Shown in pieces: positions 17,986 through 26,100 of a stretch of DNA of 64,000 nucleotides. Source of the DNA: Methanomassiliicoccales archaeon LGM-DZ1 (lineage in GTDB: Archaea; Thermoplasmatota; Thermoplasmata; Methanomassiliicoccales; Methanomethylophilaceae); the NCBI GenBank assembly GCA_030168595.1, contig CP115556.1:186001-250000 (forward strand), given 5' to 3'. The translations under genes were made by a program, and so were the position numbers. The notes beneath the pieces are model-generated. The model was not told the origin of the DNA. It did not search any database and saw nothing but the letters and a program-made list of their open reading frames with translations. Within the stretch, counting starts at the first letter, position 1; every line of letters begins with the position of its first letter.

Positions 17986-18581
17986 CGCTGCCCTCCGGTC
18001 CCGCTGTCCCCGCCGGGCCCGTCCTGCTTTCCGCCACCGGGAGGGGCGTAGATCAGCCTCACCACCTCCATGGACTGCTGGAAGTACACGGCGAAGGTGA
18101 TGAACCAATAGAGCATGTAGACGCCGGTGCCGGACGAGGTCACGACGGTGAACCTGAGGTACAGCACCACGGCGGAGATCATCAGGTACATGAACGCGCG
18201 GGACCACTTCCCCATGACGAGGTGCCCCAGGCCGAAGATGTTAACGATTCCCGGCACGAAGGCCAGGAACATGGCGAGGTAGTCCTTCCTGGTGAGGGTC
18301 TTGACGGGGTACGGGCCGTACGGCTGCGCGAAGGGGTCGGCGGCCGCCCCTTCCTGCGGGCGTTCGGAGGACAGCTTCCTGCCGCATTCGGAGCAGAAGG
18401 AGGCGCCCTCGACGTTCTTGTGGCCGCAGTCCGGGCAGACCCCGTCCGGGCTGTACGCCGGAGAGACCTCGCGCCCTTCGTCGTCTATGGCTATCGCTTT
18501 AGACTTGAGAGCGCCGCAGTAATAGCAGAAATCGGCCCCGGGCTCGATCTCGTGTCCGCATTCCCTGCAGTAATACCTCAT
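17982..18581 (-). CDS. Double zinc-ribbon membrane protein
   Basis: A 199-aa protein with two four-cysteine zinc ribbons (CRECGHEIEPGADFCYYCG and CPDCGHKN..CSECG). A Pro-rich linker leads to about three hydrophobic segments (YLAMFLAFVPGIVNIFGLGHLVMGKW, then LMISAVVLYLRFTV and LYWFITFAVYF). This zinc-ribbon-plus-TM architecture is common in Thermoplasmatota and uncharacterised. ATG 18581 is favoured over GTG 18587 because GGAG sits five bases upstream. The gene lies between an ABC ATPase and rfcL. Confidence 0.75.
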   Translation of the reverse strand: MRYYCRECGHEIEPGADFCYYCGALKSKAIAIDDEGREVSPAYSPDGVCPDCGHKNVEGASFCSECGRKLSSERPQEGAAADPFAQPYGPYPVKTLTRKDYLAMFLAFVPGIVNIFGLGHLVMGKWSRAFMYLMISAVVLYLRFTVVTSSGTGVYMLYWFITFAVYFQQSMEVVRLIYAPPGGGKQDGPGGDSGTGGQR

Positions 18582-18583
18582 CT

Positions 18584-19372
18584 TCACTCCAGATACATGC
18601 GGTATATCCCTTTGGTGCTTTCTACTTTTATCTTCGCGCCGTAGAGCTCGGAGACCTTCTCGTCGTTGAGCAGGTCCTCCTTCTTCCCGTCGCCGAATAT
18701 CCTGCCTTTGCGGATCATCACGATGCGCCCGATGCTGACCGGGATGTCGGTCAGGTCGTGGGTGATCATCACGATGCGGACGCCCGAATCGATCAGGATG
18801 TCGAACATCTGCCTGAACTTCGACTTCATGACGATGTCGAGGCCGGTCATCGGCTCATCGAGGATCAGCATCCGGGGATTGGTGATCAGGGCCCTGGCTA
18901 TGAGCGCCCTGCGCATCTCGCCCAGGGACAGGCCCTCGATGGTCCTCTCCAGGAGGTCCTCGATCCCCATCTCCGTCGCGCGGTAGCGGATGAGCTCCTC
19001 CATCTCCGGCCTGACCTCCATGTTCCTGAAGATGTCGAGGCTGCCGAAGAAACCGGAACCGATGACCTCCCGGACGGTGGTGACGGGCGAGAACCTGTTC
19101 TGCAGGTCCATCGACACGACCCCCATCTTGGTCCTCAGGTCGAATATGTTCCAGTGCCTCTCTCCGAATATCTTCATAGAGTACGGGACCTCGTCATCGT
19201 CATAGGGGTAGATGTCCCCGCGTAGCAGCTTGAGGAGGGTGGTCTTCCCGGAGCCGTTGAGCCCTATGATCGCGACGTTCTCGTCCTGCCCGATGATCAG
19301 GCTGACGCGGTCCAATATCCGATGCCCGTCCTTCACGACGGACACGTTGGAGAGTTCGAGTGCGTTCTCCAT
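18584..19372 (-). CDS. ABC transporter ATP-binding protein, ModF-like
   Basis: A 262-aa ABC ATPase with Walker A IIGLNGSGKTTLLKLL, signature GLSLGEMRRALIARALI, Walker B MLILDEPMTG and switch histidine MITHDLTDI. The inserted GERHWNIFDLRTKMGVVS element is typical of COG1119/ModF-like stand-alone ATPases. No permease is adjacent, so its partner is unknown. ATG 19372 is chosen; 19393 is an alternative. The stop lies three bases before the next ATG. Confidence 0.8.
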   Translation of the reverse strand: MENALELSNVSVVKDGHRILDRVSLIIGQDENVAIIGLNGSGKTTLLKLLRGDIYPYDDDEVPYSMKIFGERHWNIFDLRTKMGVVSMDLQNRFSPVTTVREVIGSGFFGSLDIFRNMEVRPEMEELIRYRATEMGIEDLLERTIEGLSLGEMRRALIARALITNPRMLILDEPMTGLDIVMKSKFRQMFDILIDSGVRIVMITHDLTDIPVSIGRIVMIRKGRIFGDGKKEDLLNDEKVSELYGAKIKVESTKGIYRMYLE

Positions 19373-19513
19373 GCGCGGGCTTAAACTGGACATGACTAAA
19401 AAGGTGAGCCCTGCAGGCATGCTTATCAGCATGGCGGAACACGGCCGGGAGGGCCGGCCCCCGCTGTCGGCGGGCGCCGGTCTGGCACATGCGGGAAGAT
19501 GTTTCTTTCGGCC

Positions 19514-21160
19514 TCACTCGGCCGCGGACGCCTGCAGGGACGGCTGCCTCTTCTCCCTGGCGCGGTCGATGAGGAGGACGGCTGCGAAGACGATGATCGA
19601 CAGGGGCAGCGCGACGACGAGCGCATCGCAGTACTGGATGGAGCCCTCCGTGAACAGCACGCTGTTCCCGGTGATCCACTTGCAGATCGGCAGGAACACC
19701 GAGGTCGAGGTGTTGATGAACAGCGCCCAGAACAGGTAGGACACGGTGCCGACTATGATGCTGGCCAGCGCCGCCTTCCTGTCGGGGGTGCGCTTGGTGT
19801 ACAGGCCGTGCACGAAGGCCGGCAGCAGGGCCGCGGCGGTGATGCCCATGAACAGAGACGTGGCCTTGGCTATGATGTCCTTGGGCATGATGTAGCAGTA
19901 CACGACCACGAGCACCAGCATGACGGCGGTGCAGATCCTGTTCACCCTGATGTTCTGGGAATCCGCCTCATTGCGCTCCCTGCGCTGTCTGGCGAGCGTG
20001 TACAGGTCGTATCCCCCGGCCGCCCCGATGGTGTGCATCAGAGCGCTTATGGTGGAGATCGATGCGCATATCAGCGACAGGAGGAACAGGCAGACGATGA
20101 AGTCGCCTCCGGTCTTCCCGTCGAAGAGCTCGAGGATGAACTGGGGGATGATGAAGTCGGTGGACCCGCTGCCGTAGATGCTCGCGACGTGCGCTGCCGC
20201 CAGCCCCTCCCCGTTGTTCCAGAAGAAGACGTTGGACAGCGCTCCGCAGGTGTAGGCGGTGCCGACGATTACGAACATGAAGATGCTCCCGACTATGAGG
20301 GAGCGGTCGAGCATGCGGTCGTCCTTGGCGGACATGAACCTGACGATCAGCTGAGGCTGGGTCAGCACGCCCAGGCCGACGCCCATCAGGAACGTGGTCA
20401 CCACCAGCATCCATTCCGAAGATCCGAAGTCCGCCACGCTGTCCCAGCCCTCGAACCCGGGGAGCACCCCGGAAGCCGAGGATGCCGGCAGGTCCGCCAG
20501 GCTCTCGAAGGCCGCGGTGACGCCGTCGAGCTCCGCGAAGGTGACCACGAGGATCACCGCCATGCCGCAGAACATGACGGCGGCCTGCAGCGCGTCGTTG
20601 TACATGACCGCGATGATCCCGCCGTAGATGACGTAGAGGCCGACGATGACGGCCATGATCACGAGGATCTCGTCGTAGTAGTCGTTCAGCCCGGTGATGA
20701 CGGCGACGGAGTTGACGCCCCCTTTGAGCACGGCGGCGCAGTAGATCGGCATCATCACGATGATGAGGATGGCGGTGAACGCGCGTATCCCCTTGGACGA
20801 GTACATCTTCCCGAGGATGTCGGCGAAGGTGGAGGCGTGCAGCCTCCTGCCGATGCGCCTGGTCCTGGGCCCGAAGAACAGGAACGCCACGAACAGGCCG
20901 ACGAACAGGTTGAGGAAGCACAGGTACATCAGGGTGAGGCCGTGCGTCGCGGCCTGACCCCCGAACCCGATGACGGCGCTGGCGCTGAGGAACGTGGCGC
21001 CGTACGACAGCCCGATGATGACGGAGTTGGTCTTGTTCCTGCCCAGCAGGAACTCCTTGTTGTCGCGCGTGTTGCGGTATCCGTAATATCCGAGGTAGAC
21101 CGTGACCGCTCCGAAGACGGCGATCATGACGGCCAATATGGGCAGCGATACGCCGCTCAT
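19514..21160 (-). CDS. Sodium:solute symporter (SSS family)
   Basis: A 548-aa transporter with about 13 hydrophobic segments and SSS features: LLGRNKTNSVIIGLSYGATFLSASAVIGFGG around the first discontinuous helix, YVIYGGIIAVMYND, and GVGLGVLTQPQLIVRFMSAK. The family imports solutes such as proline, monocarboxylates, sugars or pantothenate with sodium; the substrate is not evident. It is translationally coupled (ATGA) to a 54-residue single-TM protein. Confidence 0.85.
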   Translation of the reverse strand: MSGVSLPILAVMIAVFGAVTVYLGYYGYRNTRDNKEFLLGRNKTNSVIIGLSYGATFLSASAVIGFGGQAATHGLTLMYLCFLNLFVGLFVAFLFFGPRTRRIGRRLHASTFADILGKMYSSKGIRAFTAILIIVMMPIYCAAVLKGGVNSVAVITGLNDYYDEILVIMAVIVGLYVIYGGIIAVMYNDALQAAVMFCGMAVILVVTFAELDGVTAAFESLADLPASSASGVLPGFEGWDSVADFGSSEWMLVVTTFLMGVGLGVLTQPQLIVRFMSAKDDRMLDRSLIVGSIFMFVIVGTAYTCGALSNVFFWNNGEGLAAAHVASIYGSGSTDFIIPQFILELFDGKTGGDFIVCLFLLSLICASISTISALMHTIGAAGGYDLYTLARQRRERNEADSQNIRVNRICTAVMLVLVVVYCYIMPKDIIAKATSLFMGITAAALLPAFVHGLYTKRTPDRKAALASIIVGTVSYLFWALFINTSTSVFLPICKWITGNSVLFTEGSIQYCDALVVALPLSIIVFAAVLLIDRAREKRQPSLQASAAE

Positions 21161-21321
21161 TGGTCCATGCCCCCGTCTTCATCTCCCTCATCGGCATCCT
21201 CTTTGGAGATGTTCTTGCGTCCTCCTCCGAGAATGCCGACGAGGCAGCAGAGCACCACTGTTATGATGCAAAGCGCATAGGCCCCGATGATCCAAGGGTC
21301 CGTGAGGCCCATGATGCTCAT
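21157..21321 (-). CDS. Symporter small accessory protein
   Basis: A 54-aa protein (MSIMGLTDPW..) with one membrane helix from about residue 11 to 31 (IIGAYALCIITVVLCCLVGI) and an acidic tail EDADEGDEDGG. Its stop overlaps the SSS symporter ATG by 4 bp. Short single-TM partners encoded just before SSS transporters are known in archaea and bacteria and may stabilise or tune the carrier. The overlap, hydrophobic pattern and family setting make this a real gene despite its size. Confidence 0.8.
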   Translation of the reverse strand: MSIMGLTDPWIIGAYALCIITVVLCCLVGILGGGRKNISKEDADEGDEDGGMDQ

Positions 21322-21370
21322 TCTTCAGCACTCTCCCCGAATATTGCAGACATATCTATCAACCGTACAC

Positions 21371-21389
21371 CGTGCTAACACGTAGCACG
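21371..21389. promoter_or_regulatory. Inverted repeat in the symporter leader
   Basis: CGTGCTA (21371-21377) and TAGCACG (21383-21389) form a perfect 7-bp inverted repeat with a 5-bp spacer. It sits about 20 bp downstream of a TATATA element (near 21412) that can serve the minus-strand symporter operon. Its position at the likely transcription start suggests an operator. Confidence 0.4.
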
Positions 21390-21486
21390 CTTCAGGATTA
21401 TCCGCTCCTTGTATATAAACAGAGATGCTGACGGCACCTATCATCGGCGCGAACAGCTGATATAACCGCCTTCCGATACGGTCCGC

Positions 21487-22071
21487 ATGAGGAAAGACCT
21501 GGGAAGGAAGACCCTGCTGTACCCTATGCCCGCCGTTATCGTCGCCGCCTACGACAAAGAAGGGAAGACCGATGCCCTGACGGCCGCGTGGGCCGGCATT
21601 GACGATGATTACCGCATCGGGATCTGCCTTACCGCCTCCCACCACACGTCGGTGTCCCTCATGGAGAGGGGAGCGGTCACTGTCAGCATCGCCGACGCCG
21701 CGCACGTGAAGGAAGCGGACTACCTCGGGATCGTCTCCGCCAACAAGACGCCCGACAAGTTCGCTAGGTCCGGCCTGCATTCGCACCCGAGCGCGCACGT
21801 GGACGCCCCTGTCATCGACGAGTTCCCCCTGACGTTCGAGTGCAAGGTTGTATCGCACGACACCATCGCCGAGGACACGATCCGCGTGGTGGCAGAGATC
21901 GTCAATGTCAGCGCCGACGAGAGGATCCTGACCGACGGGAAGATAGACATCGCGAAGCTCGACCCCCTGGTGTTCGACGGGGAGACCAGGAGGTACATGC
22001 ATGTCGGCGGGGAGATCGCCAAGGCCTTCTCCGTCGGCAGGTCCCTCGCGGACGGCCCGGGGAAAAAGTGA
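21487..22071 (+). CDS. Flavin reductase-like protein (FMN-binding split barrel)
   Basis: A 194-aa protein resembling the flavin reductase/DIM6 family. YPMPAVIVAAYDKEGKTDALTAAWAGI, then ICLTASHHTSVSLMERGAVTVSIA, matches the FMN-binding split barrel. Members act as flavin reductases or as flavoprotein partners in anaerobes. A TATA-like GATATAAC lies about 25 bp upstream, leaving a short leader. The TGA shares one base with the next ATG, which joins it to the diiron-type protein gene. Confidence 0.85.
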   Translation: MRKDLGRKTLLYPMPAVIVAAYDKEGKTDALTAAWAGIDDDYRIGICLTASHHTSVSLMERGAVTVSIADAAHVKEADYLGIVSANKTPDKFARSGLHSHPSAHVDAPVIDEFPLTFECKVVSHDTIAEDTIRVVAEIVNVSADERILTDGKIDIAKLDPLVFDGETRRYMHVGGEIAKAFSVGRSLADGPGKK

Positions 22072-22751
22072 TGGACCGCGAATCGCCGATATTCGGGAAG
22101 CTCTACCAGTTCTCGCAGAACGTGGGGATGATGGCCATGCCGGTGCACCAGTACCTGCTGGCCTCCGATCCCCCCATCATGTTCGCCACCGGCACCGCGT
22201 CCCAGGCGGAATGGATACTCCCGCGCATAGACCGCATACTCGGCGGGAAACCGCTGAAGTACCTCTTCATATCCCATATGGAATCCGACGAGTGCGGCGG
22301 GTACATGCTGTTCCACAAAAAGTATCCGAAGATCTCCGTCATCTGCTCCTCGTTCACCGCGAAGGAGATGCAGGGCTTCGGGTACAAAGGCAGGATAATA
22401 GTCGGCGATTCGGCGAACGGCATCAACGACGGCGAGCTCGCCTTAAGGTTCTACAAGTACCCGTCCGAGGTCCATCTCCAGAACGGTGTCCTCTGCCTCG
22501 ACCGCGGCAGCGGCGTCTTCTACAGCTCCGACCTGTTCTTCCGCGGCATGTCCGACGGGAAGATCCAGGAGGACACCTGGGACAGGGTCCTGACGACCGT
22601 GGACAGGCATTTCATGCCCAGCCGCGAGAAGTACGGGGAACTCCTGAAGGAGCTCGAGGGCGCCGACCCGAGGTTCATCGCCTCCGGGCACGGAAGCTGC
22701 ATCCTCTGCGGCGGCAGGCGAATCGGCGCCTGCGGATGCGGCGGCAGTTGA
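22071..22751 (+). CDS. ODP-type metallo-beta-lactamase-fold protein, flavodiiron-related
   Basis: A 226-aa protein like the diiron domain of A-type flavoproteins (ROO/FprA). ISHMESDECGGYML corresponds to the HxExDH ligand loop, with the last His replaced by Glu. VFYSSDLFFRG supplies the bridging Asp region and SGHGSC a late His. No flavodoxin domain is attached; the upstream flavin reductase-like gene could supply electrons. The tail CILCGGRRIGACGCGGS is cysteine-rich. Reduction of oxygen, NO or another oxidant is plausible. The 3' end overlaps licD on the other strand by 77 bp. Confidence 0.75.
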   Translation: MDRESPIFGKLYQFSQNVGMMAMPVHQYLLASDPPIMFATGTASQAEWILPRIDRILGGKPLKYLFISHMESDECGGYMLFHKKYPKISVICSSFTAKEMQGFGYKGRIIVGDSANGINDGELALRFYKYPSEVHLQNGVLCLDRGSGVFYSSDLFFRGMSDGKIQEDTWDRVLTTVDRHFMPSREKYGELLKELEGADPRFIASGHGSCILCGGRRIGACGCGGS

Positions 22752-23496
22752 TGCCCCGCTTTTCCATTATGTAATCCTTCAGGACGCTCAGCGGGAACCC
22801 TTTCGCCCCGGTGCGCTGGTCCTCGGGGGGCGGCGTCATGTAATCCCCGAACTCCGCGGTCAGGAGGAGGTCCCATTTCTCCGGGAGGGGGATCTCGGTG
22901 TCCTCGAACCTGTGCCTGACGGGGGTGCCGTACCAATCGGCGGGGAAGAGCTCCTTCGCGAACGCTGTCGTGTAGATGGCGGTCGTGCGCGAGCCTTCCT
23001 CGGGCATGAGCTCGGCCAGCCTCATATGCCCTGCCGGTATCCAGGAGAGCATGCGGTGGACGGCCAGCGACCTCACGCGGTTCAGTGCCGTGACCCATAT
23101 GTGGAGTCCCCACACCGCCGCGAAGGAGACGGCGCGCCTGAACCTGCCCTCCGGATAGCGTTCGATCGGGAATATGTCGATGAACGGGGTCTGTTCGGAA
23201 CCCAGGTCCTTCTCCATGTCCTCCGTCCTGAGCATGACATGGGGATGGGTATCGGCGGTAGGGTCGTGGACATAATAGCGATCTTTGTCCAGGTCCGATT
23301 CCAAGGCGTCCATGACCGCCGGGAGGTCCTCCGCCCACACTCCCAGGTCGATATCGTCGTCCCACGGGATGAACCCGTTGTGACGCACCGTGCCGATGGC
23401 CGTGCCGTACAAAGCATAATAGCGGAACCCGTGCGCGTCGAGGACGGCAGCGATATCCTTGTACATCGACAGCAGGCAGGTCTGAACATCGTTCAA
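22675..23496 (-). CDS. LicD-family nucleotidyl/phosphotransferase-like protein
   Basis: A 273-aa protein with the LicD pattern YYALYGTAIGTVRHNGFIPWDDDIDLGV, a nucleotidyltransferase-fold active site with the DDDID acidic cluster, followed by FIDIFPIERYP. LicD proteins attach phosphocholine or related groups to cell-surface glycans. The last 25 residues are arginine-rich and run opposite the cysteine-rich tail of the diiron-type protein, so the native end is uncertain. It is probably acquired horizontally, as LicD is typical of host-associated bacteria. Confidence 0.85.
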   Translation of the reverse strand: MNDVQTCLLSMYKDIAAVLDAHGFRYYALYGTAIGTVRHNGFIPWDDDIDLGVWAEDLPAVMDALESDLDKDRYYVHDPTADTHPHVMLRTEDMEKDLGSEQTPFIDIFPIERYPEGRFRRAVSFAAVWGLHIWVTALNRVRSLAVHRMLSWIPAGHMRLAELMPEEGSRTTAIYTTAFAKELFPADWYGTPVRHRFEDTEIPLPEKWDLLLTAEFGDYMTPPPEDQRTGAKGFPLSVLKDYIMEKRGINCRRIRRRRFACRRRGCSFRARRR

Positions 23497-23721
23497 TGGA
23501 CCACTCAGCCATCCTCACGGGCGGGACGTTAATAAATGATTGCAGGGAAAGCGCCTCTGTAGGCCTGGTTGCAGCTATATAGGCCGGTCAGCGGATCACG
23601 ATGATGCATGGCCGGATCGGGAAATGCGGCCATGGCGAGCTGATGGCCGTGCGGTTCAGGGCAGTGCTTGAAATCGCTTGTTCCATCATATATGAGGAAG
23701 AGGAAGTTTCCGAAAAGCATA

Positions 23722-23732
23722 CTTGTTAAATA
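23722..23732 (+). promoter_or_regulatory. Promoter of the SRP RNA gene
   Basis: TTAAATA (23726-23732), preceded by a purine-rich BRE-like stretch, lies about 26 bp before the first base of the closing helix of the SRP RNA. The spacing is that of archaeal TATA promoters. The upstream DNA, 23497-23721, holds no gene; a CTATATAG near 23576 probably serves licD. Confidence 0.6.
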
Positions 23733-23754
23733 CGGACCGTCCTTTTACCACCAC

Positions 23755-24062
23755 GTTAGGCTTGGCCGGGGAGCTTGGCGTGCCCTGAACACGCAATCGT
23801 CACAGCGTGGGCGACTGGAGGGGGCGGCGGAGCGGAAACGGCCGGCCCTTCGAACGACGATGATACTTTGTCCTGCAGAGTTGGAGTACGCGTCCTTCGT
23901 TCCCGGAGGGGATCGCGGAGCGCGCCAATCGGGGGGACCGGGCCAGGCCCTGACGGGAGCAGCCTAACCTCGAGCTACCGACGTTTGCGGGGATACAGGG
24001 TTGAGGAGGGAGATGGATTACCGGCCGCGGAAGTGACGTCCACCTTTCCGTGCCTAACACTT
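23755..24062 (+). ncRNA. ffs: Signal recognition particle RNA (7S RNA)
   Basis: An untranslated, GC-rich stretch of about 308 nt. Its ends pair: GTTAGGC (23755-23761) with GCCTAAC (24052-24058), as in archaeal helix 1. The 5' part has the Alu-domain pattern GGCCGGGGAGCTTGGCGTG and a hairpin ACGC..GCGT. Near 23936-23966, ACCGGGCCAGGCCC..GGGAGCAGCC matches SRP helix 8, the SRP54-binding site; the apical loop appears to be TGAC rather than the usual GGAA. A T-rich run follows at 24061-24066. Length fits archaeal SRP RNA, and srp54 lies elsewhere in this window. Confidence 0.9.
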
Positions 24063-24112
24063 TTCTCTCGATCGGGCGGTATTTCTTCCGGCCCGGATGC
24101 AGGGGCCGCGGA

Positions 24113-25111
24113 TCATTCCGATCTGCGGCGGCTTTTCGGCCTGCATCCGGTGATGATGTCCTTGGTGAAATCGAACAGGACGCCTTTCTCTCCGTCCATG
24201 GTCAGGGTCAGCCTGCGGGAGGAGTTGATCTTCCCCACGACCGCCCCGGCGCAGCCGACCTTGGCGAACTCGGCGATGACGTCGGCAGAATGCTCCGGAG
24301 GGCACGAGTACACGAACCCGCATCCCTGATAGGCGAGGAGCCAGCGGATGAGGCCTTCCCCTTTCTCTGATTCCGGTATGGGGATGCTGCGGATATCCAC
24401 TTCAGCGCCCATCTCCGAGGTCTCGAGGAGCATGCCGAGCGTGCCCACGCTGCCTGGATTGCTGAGGTCCTTGCCGGCGTGCACCCAGTGGTTCTCCGCC
24501 ACGATGGCAGCGGCCTCCATCTGCCTTCTCACGAGCTTGGGGTCCTTGGCGAGGGTGGTCTCCCATGCGTACGGTGTGGTCTTTGGATAGTGGCCGTCCA
24601 GGTCCATGACCATGACGACGTCGTCCCCGTCGGCGGCGGTGCTGCTCCGGACCAGGGCGTCCTTCCTGACCCTGCCGATGACGGAGATGTCGATGGCATG
24701 GTAATCGCAGTCAGGATGCGTGTGGCCTCCGACGATCGGGACCCTGAACCTGCGGACGCCCTCCTCCATGCCCCTGAGCATCCTCCCGCAGAGGACCTCG
24801 TCGGACATGGACATGACGTCCACCATGGCGGTCGCCCTGCCGCCCATGGCGGCTATGTCGTTGATGTTGACCAGGACCGCGAAATAGCCGGCCATGTACG
24901 GGTCAGACTCGACCAGCGACTCCATGATGCCGTCGGCGGCGAAGAGGATGTAGTGGTCGCCGTCATCGATGGCGGCGGCGTCCTCGCCTTCGGCGGCGTC
25001 CACGTTAGCGAACGAATCCGTCGGCAACAGGTCGACGACCTCGTGTATCTTTCCCTTCCTGGTGACGCCCGGGAATCCGCGGATGGCGTCGATAACCTCC
25101 TGCAGGGCCAT
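24113..25111 (-). CDS. Methanogenesis marker protein 2 (AIR synthase-related)
   Basis: A 332-aa member of the PurM/ThiL/SelD ATP-grasping superfamily. ATP/metal-site segments are GEDAAAIDDGDHYILFAADGIMESL, FAVLVNINDIAAMGGRATAM and VGGHTHPDCDYHAIDISVIG. This family is restricted to methanogens, where it is known as methanogenesis marker 2. The reaction is unknown; by fold it should activate a substrate through a phosphate intermediate. It is a strong sign that the host is a methanogen. Confidence 0.82.
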   Translation of the reverse strand: MALQEVIDAIRGFPGVTRKGKIHEVVDLLPTDSFANVDAAEGEDAAAIDDGDHYILFAADGIMESLVESDPYMAGYFAVLVNINDIAAMGGRATAMVDVMSMSDEVLCGRMLRGMEEGVRRFRVPIVGGHTHPDCDYHAIDISVIGRVRKDALVRSSTAADGDDVVMVMDLDGHYPKTTPYAWETTLAKDPKLVRRQMEAAAIVAENHWVHAGKDLSNPGSVGTLGMLLETSEMGAEVDIRSIPIPESEKGEGLIRWLLAYQGCGFVYSCPPEHSADVIAEFAKVGCAGAVVGKINSSRRLTLTMDGEKGVLFDFTKDIITGCRPKSRRRSE

Positions 25112-25146
25112 ATTCCCCAGGCACGCACCCGCGGATATTAACCTTT

Positions 25147-25713
25147 TCAGAAGAGCTTCGTCTGCTTGGTCGTCATGACCAGGTGCCCGGAGTCCGTGGC
25201 CTCCAGGACGGCGGCGGCCACAATCGCGTCGTATTCCTCAAGATATTCTTTCACCGGAACATAGGCGGCATCGCTCGGGACGATGTTGCCGGCCCTCTTC
25301 AGGACCTTCGCGGCGTCGGCCACCGCATCATCGCCCGCTCTCTCGCCTACAGGGCGCATGATCCCGCAGCGGCGGAGCTCCGACTCGAACACCGGCCTGC
25401 GGAACAGGCGGTTCAGGCAGTACAGTATCACTTCGTCGGTGTCTATGCCGGAGTAGGCACGGGCGCCGGCGGTCACGGCATCGTAGATGTTATCGGGCAG
25501 CCTTTTCGCAGGAACGTAGATCTTCGCCGGGGGAACATCCCTCATCCTGAGGTATCCGAGGTCGGTCATCGCCCTCAGATATCCGGTGAGGACCAGGCGG
25601 TGGTCCTTTATGCCCTGCCTGGATAGTTCCTTGTCCAGCGAACTAATCGACATCCCATCTTTGCCGAGAAGCTCAATTATCTTCCTGCTCAGGTCCTTTT
25701 CGGGACTGAACAT
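25147..25713 (-). CDS. Winged-helix-like protein of unknown function
   Basis: A 188-aa protein. The first 60 residues (DLSRKIIELLGKDGMSISSLDKELSRQG..LVLTGYLRAMTDLGYLRMRD) look like a winged helix-turn-helix. The rest is helical, with PVFESELRRCGI and EYDAIVAAAVLEAT. ATG 25713 is preferred to 25752 because TTATAAG lies about 25 bp upstream, giving a leaderless message. It may be a regulator or RNA-associated protein. The gene ends 35 bp before the marker-2 gene, so they may form an operon. Confidence 0.55.
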   Translation of the reverse strand: MFSPEKDLSRKIIELLGKDGMSISSLDKELSRQGIKDHRLVLTGYLRAMTDLGYLRMRDVPPAKIYVPAKRLPDNIYDAVTAGARAYSGIDTDEVILYCLNRLFRRPVFESELRRCGIMRPVGERAGDDAVADAAKVLKRAGNIVPSDAAYVPVKEYLEEYDAIVAAAVLEATDSGHLVMTTKQTKLF

Positions 25714-25777
25714 GAAGAGATGAATGGTCAGCACTCTTATAATTGATTCCATGCACTGTTTCGGGGCATTTGATCAA

Positions 25778-25800
25778 GAGAATCGATTTTTTATGATTCT
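25778..25800. promoter_or_regulatory. Inverted repeat AGAATC/GATTCT upstream of the winged-helix gene
   Basis: AGAATC (25779-25784) and GATTCT (25795-25800) form an inverted repeat with a 10-bp AT-rich spacer. A further AGAATCGG lies some 40 bp away. It is a possible autoregulatory site; the motif is short and the evidence weak. Confidence 0.3.
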
Positions 25801-25883
25801 GGCTATTTCATTTGGTAAAAGATATGATAAAGAATCGGATAAATTAACAGGGGTGCAATGTTATCAGTTCGGATTCAAATTTA

Positions 25884-26085
25884 ATTAAATACCCAGCGGT
25901 AATCTGGAAATATGCCAGTCATTCGGTGTGCGGATGGGATTGCACACCGGGGGATCGTCCAAGTGTTCGAATTTGCAGTTCCGACACAATCCATCCTATC
26001 TCATACCCGGGACGGTCCTCCGGCACCCATCTGCCATCGGATGCAGACATTTTGCAGCATGCGAGTTCATAGGAATGAGCAGTTT
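25884..26085 (+). ncRNA. Candidate small RNA behind a strong TATA box
   Basis: A 348-bp gap (25753-26100) contains ATTAAATA at 25884-25891. About 30 bases downstream is a perfect 8-bp hairpin, CGGTGTGC (25924-25931) with GCACACCG (25942-25949). GCGGATGGG can pair over distance with CCCATCTGC near 26026-26034. ATTTT follows near 26050. Open frames through it show no protein-like composition. A transcript of about 140-170 nt is possible; no known family is recognised. Confidence 0.35.
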
Positions 26086-26100
26086 TCGCCTGCGCCCTTA

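Noticed and set aside
25924-25990. Possible tRNA, because of TTCGAAT
   Set aside because: The flanking bases cannot form a T-stem or acceptor stem. No tRNA was found anywhere in the window.
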